64,000 bases of DNA, from positions 62,001 through 126,000 of the forward strand of contig JAZOTN010000033.1 of the NCBI GenBank assembly GCA_045657665.1. Direction: 5' to 3'. The position numbers and the translations under genes were made by a program. This DNA comes from RUG12461 sp045657665 (GTDB lineage Bacteria; Bacillota; Clostridia; Lachnospirales; Lachnospiraceae). Below are positions 34,235 to 43,853 of this stretch, piece by piece; the stretch's first letter is position 1; every line of letters starts with the position of its first letter. The notes beneath the pieces were generated by a model. It saw only the letters and a program-made list of their open reading frames with translations, ran no database searches and was not told the DNA's origin.

Positions 34235-37053
34235 GCCTGCATCAAACATTACTGACAATACAATACATTACGATCGTCGCACTGTTCATTGAGAGCTGCA
34301 TCGTGTTCCGGTTCTTAAAGAACAGAGTGCACGCGTATCTCCTGTTCTTCTGCGCCGCTTCGCTCATCAACAGTCTCGGATATCTTCTGGAGATGTATGC
34401 GAAGACGAAAGACTCTTACCTGACAGCTTTGAAGCTTTCTTATTTCGGCCGCAGCTGGATAGGATATGCGCTCTTCATGTTTGCGATGGAGTTCTGTGCG
34501 GTCCGGATTCCGGCTCTCATTAGATATATCCTCGTGGCGTTGCATGTGGGCGTCTATGCATCGGTGCTGACCCTCGAGTATCATGGATTTTACTACTCGC
34601 ACATGGAGTATGTTTCCGGGAAAATGTATCACGGAAACGGCATAATCCATCATCTGTTCGCGGTGATCCAGATCGTCTATATCATCCTTGGTCTGGTCTG
34701 CCTTTTCCGTCTCTTCTGCAAAACGAAGAGCAAAAAGTTAAGGAAACGCACGCTGATGGTGTTGCTTGCGGTTTTCACGATGAGCTTCTTTTATATCGCG
34801 CAGACGGCCGGCTTTTTCGAAGTCACGAAATATTACGACCTGACAATGCTCGGAATCCTGGGCTGTACGATTTTTATGATGGTCGCCATCTTCCGGTTCG
34901 ATCTTCTCGGGATCACTGAGATCGCAAAGGAATACATCATCGACCGGCTTTCGGAGGGCATCATTGCCGTGGATAACGAAGGCGTTATCCAGTATTATAA
35001 CGAGCCCGCGAAAAGACTGTATCCGGAGATCGCGGATCCTGCAGCCCCGGTTCCTGAGGCTATTACGGATGCGGTGTCAGGAGACCAAAGCATCACGATC
35101 GAAGGACGCATTTATTCTCCGGAGGAAAACGATCTCGTTTATCAGGGAGAGAACGCCGGAAAGATCTATGCGCTTGTGGATGATACCGACCATTTTCATT
35201 ACATGGAGGAACTGGAGAAGCAAAGGGAGATTGCGGACAATGCCAACGAAGCCAAAAGCCGTTTCCTTGCCAGTATGTCCCACGAGATCCGTACCCCTAT
35301 CAATGCCGTGCTCGGAATGGATGAGATGATCCTGAGGGAAAGCACGGAGAAGCCGATCCGTTCCTACGCGTCGGACATCATGTCGGCAGGAAGGACGCTC
35401 CTTTCGCTCATCAATGATATCCTGGACCTTTCCAAAGTGGAAGAGGGCAAGATGGAGATCATTCCGGTGCAGTATGAGCTGGCGTCACTGATCAATGATC
35501 TGTCCAATATGATCCGCGACCGGGCTGCAAAAAAAGGACTGGAGTTTCAAATCGAGGTGTGTCCGCAGACACCGAATATTCTTTTCGGGGATGAGATCCG
35601 TATCCGTCAGTGCGTATTGAACCTTCTTACCAACGCAGTGAAATATACGGAAACCGGATCCGTTACTCTCAGGGTCGGTTTTGAAAAGAAAGATGAAAAG
35701 CACATCCTCCTTTCGTTTTCCGTTACCGATACCGGCATCGGCATGAAGAAGGAGGACCTCGAAAAGCTGTTCACACCCTATCAGCGTATCGAGGAGGAGC
35801 GGAACCGCTCCATCGAGGGAACGGGGCTTGGCATGAGCATCGTGAGTCAGCTCCTTGATCTGATGGGCAGTTCTCTTGATGTAAAGAGTGAATACGGAAA
35901 GGGTTCTTCGTTCTCCTTTATGCTGGAACAGGAAGTGGTATCGGCTGAGGGGATCGGGGACTTTGCGTTAAGATATCAGAATGCAGCCAGCGATGAGCCT
36001 TCTTATCAGGAGCTGTTCTGTGCACCGGATGCAAGGATCCTCGTGGTGGATGATACGGAGGTCAATCTGACGGTCATGGAAAACCTGCTGAAGAAGACCG
36101 GGATCCGGATCGACAGTGTCCTGTCCGGGAAAGAGGCAATCCGCCTGGCCGGTGACACAGCGTACGACATGATCTTCATTGACCATATGATGCCGGATAT
36201 GGACGGGATCGAGACCTTAAAGCACCTCCGGGAATCCGGGAAAAATACGGAGACTCCCGCCGTGGCACTTACGGCAAACGCGGTTTCGGGTGCAAGAAAG
36301 ATGTATCTCGATGCCGGCTTTACGGATTATCTTTCAAAGCCCGTGGAGGGCATGCAGCTTGAGAAGATGCTCATGAGTTATCTCCCTGCGGACAAGGTGA
36401 AAGACCCGGGGACGGCCGGCGTGGGATCAGAACCCGCTCGGGTTGAGAATGATTCGCCTCCCATGATCCCGGAATGGCTGTACGGGATCCCGGAGATCAG
36501 CGTAAAGGAAGGGATCAAAAACTCCGGTTCCGAGGAGGGATATCTTTCCGTTCTTAAGATCTTTCATCAGGTTGCACCGGCAAACGCGGAGGAGATCGAA
36601 ACGCTCTGGAAGGACGGCGATCAAAGGAACTATACGGTGAAGGTGCATGCCTTAAAGAGCTCCGCCAGGATCATCGGCGCATCGGAGCTTTCCGCTCTTG
36701 CGAAGGATCTTGAGGCAGCCGGGAAAGAGGGCGATGCCGCTTTTATCGATGCGAATACGGAGCAGCTTCTATCGATGTACCGTGCCTTGAACGAAAAGCT
36801 TTATCCTCTGGATGTGGATGACACTTCCCTTCCCGAGATCACACCGGAGTCGATGAAGGATGCTTACCGGACCATCGACGAGATCGCCGAAGCCAGGGAT
36901 TATGAGATGATGGACCGTGTTCTTACGGACGTAAAAGGTTACCGGCTTCCGCCACGGGACAGGGATTATATCGCGGAGATGGAAATACTCCTGACGGAAC
37001 TGGACTTCGAAAAGATCGGAGAAACAGCAAGAAAGGCTCTGGGAGAGAAATAA
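34231..37053 (+). CDS. 7TM hybrid histidine kinase (HisKA-HATPase-REC-Hpt)
   Basis: 940 residues. Seven TM helices in residues 8-225 form a 7TM sensor; a degenerate PAS-like region covers about 235-320. HisKA has the phospho-His351 in SMSHEIRTP. HATPase covers about 410-570 (NLLTNAVKYT, DTGIGM, GTGLGMSIV). The receiver has Asp651 in FIDHMMPDMDG. The Hpt domain has His806 in VHALKSSARI. A complete phosphorelay in one chain, so a separate response regulator should receive the phosphate; none with a DNA-binding domain is adjacent. NspC follows with no gap. Confidence 0.94.
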   Translation: MSLHQTLLTIQYITIVALFIESCIVFRFLKNRVHAYLLFFCAASLINSLGYLLEMYAKTKDSYLTALKLSYFGRSWIGYALFMFAMEFCAVRIPALIRYILVALHVGVYASVLTLEYHGFYYSHMEYVSGKMYHGNGIIHHLFAVIQIVYIILGLVCLFRLFCKTKSKKLRKRTLMVLLAVFTMSFFYIAQTAGFFEVTKYYDLTMLGILGCTIFMMVAIFRFDLLGITEIAKEYIIDRLSEGIIAVDNEGVIQYYNEPAKRLYPEIADPAAPVPEAITDAVSGDQSITIEGRIYSPEENDLVYQGENAGKIYALVDDTDHFHYMEELEKQREIADNANEAKSRFLASMSHEIRTPINAVLGMDEMILRESTEKPIRSYASDIMSAGRTLLSLINDILDLSKVEEGKMEIIPVQYELASLINDLSNMIRDRAAKKGLEFQIEVCPQTPNILFGDEIRIRQCVLNLLTNAVKYTETGSVTLRVGFEKKDEKHILLSFSVTDTGIGMKKEDLEKLFTPYQRIEEERNRSIEGTGLGMSIVSQLLDLMGSSLDVKSEYGKGSSFSFMLEQEVVSAEGIGDFALRYQNAASDEPSYQELFCAPDARILVVDDTEVNLTVMENLLKKTGIRIDSVLSGKEAIRLAGDTAYDMIFIDHMMPDMDGIETLKHLRESGKNTETPAVALTANAVSGARKMYLDAGFTDYLSKPVEGMQLEKMLMSYLPADKVKDPGTAGVGSEPARVENDSPPMIPEWLYGIPEISVKEGIKNSGSEEGYLSVLKIFHQVAPANAEEIETLWKDGDQRNYTVKVHALKSSARIIGASELSALAKDLEAAGKEGDAAFIDANTEQLLSMYRALNEKLYPLDVDDTSLPEITPESMKDAYRTIDEIAEARDYEMMDRVLTDVKGYRLPPRDRDYIAEMEILLTELDFEKIGETARKALGEK

Positions 37054-38199
37054 ATGAAACGTGAAGAACTGCCGACACCCTGCTATATCATTGATATGGA
37101 AAGGCTGAAGAAAAACTTAAGGATCTTATCGGAGATCGAGGAGCATACCGGCGCAAAGGTGCTGCTGGCCCAGAAAGCGTTTTCCTGTTATCCGCTCTAT
37201 CCGCTGATCGGGGAATATGTATCGGGAACGGAGGCCTCGGGACTTTATGAGGCCAGGCTCGGAAAGGAAGCCATGGGAAAGGAATGCCATGTGTTTTCCG
37301 CCGCATACCGGGAGGACGAATTCGACGAGCTTCTTGAGTATGCGGATCACATTGTGTTCAACTCTTTTTCGCAGCTTCGGAAATTCGGAAAAAAAGCAAG
37401 AGCCGCGGGGAAAAGCCTCGGGATCCGTGTGAACCCGGAATGTTCTACGGGAAGCACTCCGATCTATGATCCCTGTGCACCGGGCAGCAGGCTCGGCGTG
37501 ACGAGAGAGGTCTGGGAAAAGGAAGCAGATGCGGGCCTTTTCGGACTCCTTGACGGGATCCATTTTCATACCCTCTGCGAGCAGAATTCGGACGATCTGG
37601 TGCGGACGCTTGCGGTCGTCCAGAAGAACTTCAGCGATATCCTTCCTTACATGAAATGGATCAATTTCGGCGGCGGACATCATATCACGCGAAAGGATTA
37701 TGATTTAAAGCTTCTTTACGGGATGATCTGGGAAATGCAGGAAAGCCATGATCTCACGGTTTATCTGGAACCGGGGGAGGCGTTTGCGTTTAACGCCGGG
37801 TGGCTCGATACAAAGGTTCTCGATATCGTGGAAAATGGAAAGAAGACGGCGATTGTGGATGCTTCCGCGGCATGTCATATGCCGGATGTGATCGAGATGC
37901 CGTATACGCCTCTTGTGATCGGAGGAGGGAAGCCAGGTGAATTGCAGTATCCGTATACATTGGCAGGACCGACCTGCCTTGCCGGTGACACGATCGGCAG
38001 CTATTCCTTTGATCATGAGCTGGAGATCGGAGAGCGGCTCAGCTTTACGGATATGGCGATCTATACGATGGTGAAGAACAACACCTTTAACGGCATCCGC
38101 CTCCCCTCCATCGCACTGCGTGAGTACGAAAAGGGGAAAGAGGATTACCGGGTGATCCGTGAATTCGGATACGAGGATTTTAAGAGCCGGCTTGGGTAG
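37054..38199 (+). CDS. nspC: Carboxynorspermidine decarboxylase
   Basis: PLP-dependent fold III decarboxylase of 381 residues. It forms norspermidine or spermidine from the carboxy precursor. Visible: TPCYIID at the N-terminus, the PLP lysine in LLAQKAFS, HFHTLCEQ, NFGGGHH, EPGEA and the Cys in TCLAGDT. Its usual partner, carboxynorspermidine dehydrogenase, is not in the window. It directly follows the hybrid kinase (ATG next to TAA). The 3' end overlaps the converging ECF gene by 20 bases. Confidence 0.93.
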   Translation: MKREELPTPCYIIDMERLKKNLRILSEIEEHTGAKVLLAQKAFSCYPLYPLIGEYVSGTEASGLYEARLGKEAMGKECHVFSAAYREDEFDELLEYADHIVFNSFSQLRKFGKKARAAGKSLGIRVNPECSTGSTPIYDPCAPGSRLGVTREVWEKEADAGLFGLLDGIHFHTLCEQNSDDLVRTLAVVQKNFSDILPYMKWINFGGGHHITRKDYDLKLLYGMIWEMQESHDLTVYLEPGEAFAFNAGWLDTKVLDIVENGKKTAIVDASAACHMPDVIEMPYTPLVIGGGKPGELQYPYTLAGPTCLAGDTIGSYSFDHELEIGERLSFTDMAIYTMVKNNTFNGIRLPSIALREYEKGKEDYRVIREFGYEDFKSRLG

Positions 38200-38767
38200 A
38201 GTGCCTCGGCTCGATGGGCTTCAGTAACCGTATCTTGATGAGAACCGGCAGAAGCACAAAGGAAAGGATGATGCCGGTTGCGCCCTGCACCAGATTGAAC
38301 GGGACACCGGCGGCGCTGGATGCGGCGCCTGCGAGGAGCGTGCTTGATGTGACAGCTCCGGCGGAAAACGCAGCCAAAAACATCTCATAGATAAAATAGC
38401 CGAAGGTCATAAAGGCTTCGCCAAGAAGCCCGCCGAACATGAGCCCGAGTGCCTCGTTCTTATGTGTGAAGGCCTTGCGGATGGATCTATGGAAGATACT
38501 GCCGGCGATGTATGCGGTCAGACCCTTGATGATGAGTGTTGCGGGCAGATAGATCAGATACCCTGAGAAAAGGTCGCTGAAAGCGGAACCGATCCCGGCG
38601 GCAAGCGCGCCGATCCCGGGTCCGAGAACAATGCCGGAGAGCAGTACAAACACATCGCCAAGATGAATATAGCCAAAAGTCGGAGTCGGAAACTTGATGA
38701 TCATGGTGGCGATACAGGTGAAAGCAGCAAAGAGGGCAGCCATCACGAGTACACGGATCTTTTTCAT
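38180..38767 (-). CDS. ECF transporter S-component (HmpT/DUF1393-like)
   Basis: 195 residues, about six TM helices. The segment FGYIHLGDVFVLLSGIVLGPGIGALAAGIGSAFSD is typical of the pfam ECF-ribofla_trS group of vitamin-precursor S-components. The ligand is not readable; thiamine precursors, pyridoxine or riboflavin are possible. It needs a shared EcfAAT module, not encoded here. AAAGGAG precedes the ATG on the minus strand. I see no riboswitch in the 86-base leader. Confidence 0.87.
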   Translation of the reverse strand: MKKIRVLVMAALFAAFTCIATMIIKFPTPTFGYIHLGDVFVLLSGIVLGPGIGALAAGIGSAFSDLFSGYLIYLPATLIIKGLTAYIAGSIFHRSIRKAFTHKNEALGLMFGGLLGEAFMTFGYFIYEMFLAAFSAGAVTSSTLLAGAASSAAGVPFNLVQGATGIILSFVLLPVLIKIRLLKPIEPRHSTQAGS

Positions 38768-38853
38768 AATACATCACTCCTTTTTTTGGAAACGCAGCTA
38801 AGATTACGTATTCCATAATAATATAAGAGTGACTATATAGGACGGAAAGAAAA

Positions 38854-40038
38854 ATGTCAAGCGCGAGAAAAAGAAAGCAGCAAAGGAAAAAAAGATCAAA
38901 GCTTCCTCTGCTTATGGTGCTTCTTTTGGCGCTTACCGCAGTGCTTGTGATCCTTCTTGTTCTGGTCAATCAAAAAGGAGAGCAGGAGGAGCCAAAAGAA
39001 ACGGAAACAGAGGAGACCGAGGAGATCCCGTTCGTGCCGGAAGTTCCGGTCGAGACAGAGACAGAAGAGCCCCTGCCTCCCGAAACGGATACAGAGGAAG
39101 AAAAGCCTGTCACCCTGGTCTTTACGGGGGATATCCTTCTCGAGGGTACTACCCTTGCAGCCTACCAGAACGGGGGCTTAAACGGAATCCTTTCCCCGGA
39201 GCTTGCGGACATTTTTCAAAACGCGGATATACTCATGGTCAATGAGGAATTTCCGTTCGGAACGACCGGAGAGAAGGCGCCGGACAAGCAGTACACGTTC
39301 CGCACTGACCCACAGTACGTGACGGCATTTCAGGAGATGGGTGCGGATGTGATCGGTCTCGCAAATAATCATGTCCTCGACTTCGGCCAGAGCGCTCTCA
39401 TGGAAACCTTTGAGACGCTCGATAGAGCGGGACTTAAGTACGCGGGCGCCGGCGCGGATCTTTCCAGGGCAAAGGAGCTCCAGGTATTTGAGATCAACGG
39501 AAAGCGGTTCGGATTTCTTGCCGCATCAAGGGTATGGCCGGAAGCTTCCTGGGCGGCAACGGACGCACATCCCGGTGTGTTCGGCACCTATGATCCCGCC
39601 ATGCTGCTTTCCGCGATCCGCTCAGCCAAGGAAGAAGCCGGGTGCGATTATGTGACGGTATTTGTTCACTGGGGGATCGAGCGCAATCAGCTGCCGGAGG
39701 ATTATCAGAGAAATCTGGCTGCTCAGTACGCGGACGCGGGAGCGGATCTTGTGATCGGGATGCATCCCCATGTGCTGCAGGGGATGGAAGTGATCAACGG
39801 GACACCGGTTTTCTACAGTCTCGGGAACTTCATCTTCGGCGGACGAAGCTACGATACCGCCGTGGTACAGGCGAGGATCAACCCGGACGGGACGACGGAG
39901 TTTACTGTGATCCCCTGCATGGCTTCCGGCGGCTGTACAAGAAAAGCGGAAGGGGAGGATGCGATGCGGATCTATAACACGTTAAACAGCATCTCTTTCG
40001 GCACGGCGGTGAATGAAAACGGAACCCTGATGCAATGA
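38854..40038 (+). CDS. CapA family protein (PGA_cap metallophosphatase-like)
   Basis: 394 residues. A Lys/Arg-rich start and TM (about 18-40) are followed by a Glu/Thr-rich stalk (to about 85), then the CapA domain with VFTGDILLEG, NEEFPFGTTG, LANNHVLDFG, VHWGIE, GMHPHVLQG and YSLGNFIFGG. The fold is a calcineurin-like phosphatase; in Bacillus CapA takes part in poly-gamma-glutamate export, but clostridial copies lack CapB/CapC partners, as here. A cell-surface role is inferred. Confidence 0.9.
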   Translation: MSSARKRKQQRKKRSKLPLLMVLLLALTAVLVILLVLVNQKGEQEEPKETETEETEEIPFVPEVPVETETEEPLPPETDTEEEKPVTLVFTGDILLEGTTLAAYQNGGLNGILSPELADIFQNADILMVNEEFPFGTTGEKAPDKQYTFRTDPQYVTAFQEMGADVIGLANNHVLDFGQSALMETFETLDRAGLKYAGAGADLSRAKELQVFEINGKRFGFLAASRVWPEASWAATDAHPGVFGTYDPAMLLSAIRSAKEEAGCDYVTVFVHWGIERNQLPEDYQRNLAAQYADAGADLVIGMHPHVLQGMEVINGTPVFYSLGNFIFGGRSYDTAVVQARINPDGTTEFTVIPCMASGGCTRKAEGEDAMRIYNTLNSISFGTAVNENGTLMQ

Positions 40039-40051
40039 ATCCATTCCGGGG

Positions 40052-40147
40052 ATGGAGGAGGACGACAAGGCCGGACTTTACGGCGTGTTTTATCTGGATA
40101 TCTACACCTTCGCGAGACTGTTTGAAACAGTGAATGTTGCGAATTAG
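40052..40147 (+). pseudogene. Short unexplained reading frame, possibly a gene remnant
   Basis: A 31-codon frame (MEEDDKAGLYGVFYLDIYTF..) with codon usage like the surrounding genes but no clear ribosome site. It starts 13 bases after capA and ends before the regulator gene. It could be the tail of a deleted gene or a small protein; I recognise no family. Confidence 0.3.
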
Positions 40148-40189
40148 CCGTTTATTGTATAAAATAAAGAAAAAAGAAAGGGTTTCCGA

Positions 40190-41230
40190 ATGAGAGAAAG
40201 GATTCTGATCGTAGACGACAACGCGGAAGACCGCAAAGAAATGGTCGATGCGATCAACGGCAAATATTTTACATATGAGGCGGCGGACGGGAAACGCGGG
40301 ATCGAGATCCTGGTAAAGCATGAAGAGGAGATCGCCTGCATCGTTCTTGACATCCGGATGCCCGTGGTGGATGGTTTTCAGGTGCTTCAGGCACTGCATA
40401 CGAAAAAGCTCCTGAACCGTATCCCGGTGCTGATCGTGACTGCGGATCCTTCCGTGGAGACGGAGATCCGCTGCTATGCTTACCCCATAGCGGATTATAT
40501 CCGCAAGCCCATCAACAAGGCAGTCTTTTTGATGCGCCTCAGGAGCGCGATGCGGATAACCGGTATGATCGACCAGCAGGATGAATTCAGTGCCAACGTC
40601 CTCGATATTTTCGGTGACATCGTCGAGGGCCGTGATGTCGGCGGCGCGGTTCACATCGAGCATATCAAGGAGATGACGCGTTCGCTCGCGGTCAATGCCA
40701 TGAACATGTATCCCGAGTACGGGCTCAATAAGCTTCGCGTCAATGAGATCGTGGAAGCCAGCGCCCTGCATGACATCGGAAAGGTTGCCATTCCGGATCA
40801 CGTGCTCAATAAACCGGGGAAGCTCACAAAAGAAGAATTCGATCTGATGAAGAGCCATACCACAAAGGGCGGGGAAATGATCGACCGTATGGCAGCAGTG
40901 CTTGCGATCATTCACCCGGGCGACGCGGAAAACTTTGTGAAAACGGCGCATGACATCTGCCGCCATCATCATGAGCGTTACGACGGAGCGGGTTATCCCG
41001 ACCGGCTGAAAGGGGATGACATTCCTCTGGCGGCACAGATCGTTTCCATCGCGGATACGCTGGACGGTATGACCGGGCGGACCGTGTATAAGCGTGCGAT
41101 CGAAAAGAACAAGGCTTTTCAGATGATCGTGACCGGAGAAGCCGGCATCTTTTCCCCGAAGCTTCTCGAATGCTTCCAGCAGGCAAAGGACCGCCTGATG
41201 GATATCATCGGCAACCAGGATCTTGACTGA
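40190..41230 (+). CDS. Response regulator with HD-GYP phosphodiesterase domain
   Basis: 346 residues. The receiver (1-122) has phospho-Asp53-type site in VLDIRMP and Lys in RKPI. The HD-GYP domain (about 140-335) has HDIGK, HHHERYDGAGYP (the GYP motif with one Ala variant) and SIADTLDGMTG. Predicted to degrade c-di-GMP when phosphorylated. It could be a target of the 7TM hybrid kinase, 3 kb upstream. RBS AAAGGGT precedes the ATG. FapA-like gene follows after 29 bases. Confidence 0.92.
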   Translation: MRERILIVDDNAEDRKEMVDAINGKYFTYEAADGKRGIEILVKHEEEIACIVLDIRMPVVDGFQVLQALHTKKLLNRIPVLIVTADPSVETEIRCYAYPIADYIRKPINKAVFLMRLRSAMRITGMIDQQDEFSANVLDIFGDIVEGRDVGGAVHIEHIKEMTRSLAVNAMNMYPEYGLNKLRVNEIVEASALHDIGKVAIPDHVLNKPGKLTKEEFDLMKSHTTKGGEMIDRMAAVLAIIHPGDAENFVKTAHDICRHHHERYDGAGYPDRLKGDDIPLAAQIVSIADTLDGMTGRTVYKRAIEKNKAFQMIVTGEAGIFSPKLLECFQQAKDRLMDIIGNQDLD

Positions 41231-41259
41231 GGAAAGACACCGACAGGAGAACGGACTGC

Positions 41260-43464
41260 ATGGAAGAATCGGCTCTTTTGGAAGGAGTCTCTGACGCCCC
41301 GGTATTTACGGGAGATCAGATCCGCGAAATAGAAGATGGAAAAGCAAAAGGGCTTGACGTATCTGTATACGCGAAGCCGTATTTTCTTGCGGTCCACATG
41401 CGTTCCATTCGTCTCGGCATGGAGGAGGGACTGGATGTGTCCCGCTATGCGAAGCCGGAGTATGACTGGTTCCAGATGGAGGAGATCCGGCTCGGGATGT
41501 CGCAGGGGATCGATGTGGGTATTTACGCGGATCCCAAGATCGCATACGACAAGATGCGTATCATCCGCGAGGGTCTTCTGGAAGGGATTTACCTCAAGAC
41601 CTATTCCAAGTATTTCGGCAGCGTCATGCGCCAGATCTTTCTGGCGAAAAAGTCCGGCGTCAATCTGGATCCGTTCCTTGATAAGGGCTACCGCGAGGCG
41701 GAGCTGGAGGCGATCCGGATCTCTCTTGAGAAGGGACTTGATATTGAAAAATATATCTCTCCGGAGTTTAACGGAGAGTCCATCAAGGAGATCGGCAGAG
41801 GTCTTGAGAGCGGCGTAGAGGTTGAGGAATACGCATTCCCCGAATACAACTGGGAACAGATGCATGAGATGCGTCTCGGACTCATCAGCCGTGTGGATAT
41901 CAACCAGTACCGTTCCCCCTATTACCATGCGGAACAGATGAAAGAGATCCGCCTCGGTATGGAGAGCGGACTGGATGTTTCTTCTTATGCGACGCTGATG
42001 TATACGGCGAATGACATGCGCCGTATCCGGCGGCAGCTCGAGGATGAGATCGCAAACCGCGACCGGAATCTTGACGGCGCTGAGGATATTACCTCCAGTT
42101 TTGATGATTATTCGATCATCGTCAGCAAGGACGAAATGACCGCCACCGTTTCACTTTTCCGCAAGCAACAGCCGATCGAACGTGAGAGGCTCCTTCGGGA
42201 AATGCGCCTGGCAGGCGTGATCTACGGCATTGACCAGGAAATGGTAAACCGTCTCTCAAACGGGCATTTCGCCGGAACAGATGCGGTTGTGGCCCGCGGC
42301 AGCGTGCCGGTGGACGGGCGTGAAGGATATTACGAATACTTCTTTGAGCTGAAGCAGGAAGCAAAGCCCAAGATCCGTGCCGACGGTTCTGTGGATCATA
42401 TGGATCTCCGGAGCTATCATATGGTAAAAAAAGGCGACCACATCGCTTATTACCATGCGGCGGAGATGGGAAAATCGGGTTCCACCGTTACCGGTAAATT
42501 TCTTCCCGCGAAAAACGGAAAGGAAAAAGGTCTTCTCGTCGGAAAAGGCTTTATCGTAGATGAGGATCAGAAGACCTATATCTCGCTCCTCAATGGCAGG
42601 ATCGAGATGAAGGGCGGCAAGATCACCATCACGAATGTCCTGGAGCTGCGTGAGGTTTCCAAGGTTACCGGAAACGTGATCTATGACGGGGATCTTCATG
42701 TGCAGGGCGATGTGCTGGCGGGATCCGTGATCAAAGTCACCGGCAATGTGATTGTGGAGGGTACCGTGGAAGGCGCTCAGATCGAGAGCGGAAAAGATAT
42801 CATCATCAAGCGTGGTGTGACTGCCGGCATGAACGGACTATTAAAGGCTGAGGAAAACGTGCAGGCAAAGTTTCTGGAATCCGCGAATGTGGAAGCCGGC
42901 AGTGACGTAGTGGCCGGCTACAGCGTCAACAGCACGATCTATTCGAGGGGCAAGGTAAAGATTACATCCAGAGACGGCGCGCTTTCCGGCGGAACGACGG
43001 TGGCGGAGCTCGGCATTGAGGTGGAGAACCTGGGGAACCGCATGGGTGTTGCCACCAGGGTTGAGATCGGTGGAAACGAACGCATGAAGAAGAAACGGCA
43101 GCAGTTGGAGAAAGAAAACGTCGAGATCAAGAAAGAGCTGCAGATCCTTTACAACGCCAAGAATGAGATCTTTGCGAAATATACTCCCGAAGAGCGCAGC
43201 ATGATGGACATCGTAACCAAGGTGGAGAATGCGATCTATACCAAGGAGCTGGAGCTTCGCGAAAAAGAGAAAGAGCAGAAGGAAGCGCAGACGCACGAAC
43301 AGAATATCCGGGATTCCGAAGCAGTGATCAACGGAAAGGTGTTTGATAATGTAAAGATTTCCATTGCGGGAGTGTATCTCCGGAATCCGGAGCATTATCA
43401 GGGAGTGGTCGCAAAGCTCCGTGGAGAAGCCGTCGAGGTCATCCCGACCGGCGGAACGGTTTAG
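41260..43464 (+). CDS. FapA-like (DUF342) protein with N-terminal tandem repeats
   Basis: 734 residues. Residues about 16-270 hold nine to ten degenerate repeats of about 26 residues, with consensus QM.EIRLGMESGLDVS.YA.PEY. The DUF342/FapA part follows: an alpha/beta region (about 290-420) and a right-handed beta-helix (about 430-600, with VTGNVIYDGDLHVQGDV and GNVIVEGTV), then a coiled coil (about 610-700). FapA proteins are polymer-forming cytoplasmic proteins found near flagellar and chemotaxis genes. The repeats could be a protein-binding arm. No TM or signal peptide. Confidence 0.88.
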   Translation: MEESALLEGVSDAPVFTGDQIREIEDGKAKGLDVSVYAKPYFLAVHMRSIRLGMEEGLDVSRYAKPEYDWFQMEEIRLGMSQGIDVGIYADPKIAYDKMRIIREGLLEGIYLKTYSKYFGSVMRQIFLAKKSGVNLDPFLDKGYREAELEAIRISLEKGLDIEKYISPEFNGESIKEIGRGLESGVEVEEYAFPEYNWEQMHEMRLGLISRVDINQYRSPYYHAEQMKEIRLGMESGLDVSSYATLMYTANDMRRIRRQLEDEIANRDRNLDGAEDITSSFDDYSIIVSKDEMTATVSLFRKQQPIERERLLREMRLAGVIYGIDQEMVNRLSNGHFAGTDAVVARGSVPVDGREGYYEYFFELKQEAKPKIRADGSVDHMDLRSYHMVKKGDHIAYYHAAEMGKSGSTVTGKFLPAKNGKEKGLLVGKGFIVDEDQKTYISLLNGRIEMKGGKITITNVLELREVSKVTGNVIYDGDLHVQGDVLAGSVIKVTGNVIVEGTVEGAQIESGKDIIIKRGVTAGMNGLLKAEENVQAKFLESANVEAGSDVVAGYSVNSTIYSRGKVKITSRDGALSGGTTVAELGIEVENLGNRMGVATRVEIGGNERMKKKRQQLEKENVEIKKELQILYNAKNEIFAKYTPEERSMMDIVTKVENAIYTKELELREKEKEQKEAQTHEQNIRDSEAVINGKVFDNVKISIAGVYLRNPEHYQGVVAKLRGEAVEVIPTGGTV

Positions 43465-43841
43465 GAAAGCGCCGGGTCAAGGACCTTTTCCTTGATAGCC
43501 TGAAAGCTTTCGCGGCTGATGACATGTTCGATCCGGCAGGCGTCTTCTTCCGCGATCTCTGAAGGGACGCCGAGGCTGATGAGCCATTCGGAGATCCGCT
43601 CATGGCGCTCGTAGATCATCTCCGCGATCTCCTTGCCGCTTTCGGTCAAATAAATATAACCCTCATCTGTAACCGTGATCTGGTTTTTTTCACGAAGGTT
43701 TTTCATAGCGATGGAGACACTGGATTTTTTAAAGCCGAGTTCGTTCGCGATATCAACGGAGCGAACCACCGGCTTTTTTTTACTGAGGATCAGAATGGTT
43801 TCCAGATAGTTTTCTGCGGATTCGTTGGTGATGATTGACAT
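43461..43841 (-). CDS. DtxR/MntR-family metal-dependent regulator
   Basis: 126 residues: winged helix (about 8-70, ANELGFKKSSVSIAMKNL as the recognition region), then the short dimer/metal domain with EEDACRIEHVIS (Glu/His ligands). The SH3-like third domain is absent, as in MntR. It would repress metal uptake when Mn or Fe is bound. Overlaps the converging FapA-like gene by four bases. It follows the 93-residue gene, probably in one transcript. Confidence 0.88.
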   Translation of the reverse strand: MSIITNESAENYLETILILSKKKPVVRSVDIANELGFKKSSVSIAMKNLREKNQITVTDEGYIYLTESGKEIAEMIYERHERISEWLISLGVPSEIAEEDACRIEHVISRESFQAIKEKVLDPALS

Positions 43842-43853
43842 GATATTTCCCGA

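Noticed and set aside
38768..38853. Vitamin riboswitch before the ECF S-component
   Set aside because: The leader is short and AU-rich, with none of the conserved TPP or FMN boxes I could recognise.
43461..43464. Missing terminator between FapA-like and MntR-like genes
   Set aside because: The genes converge and overlap by four bases; such ends often lack a hairpin, so no special meaning is assigned.
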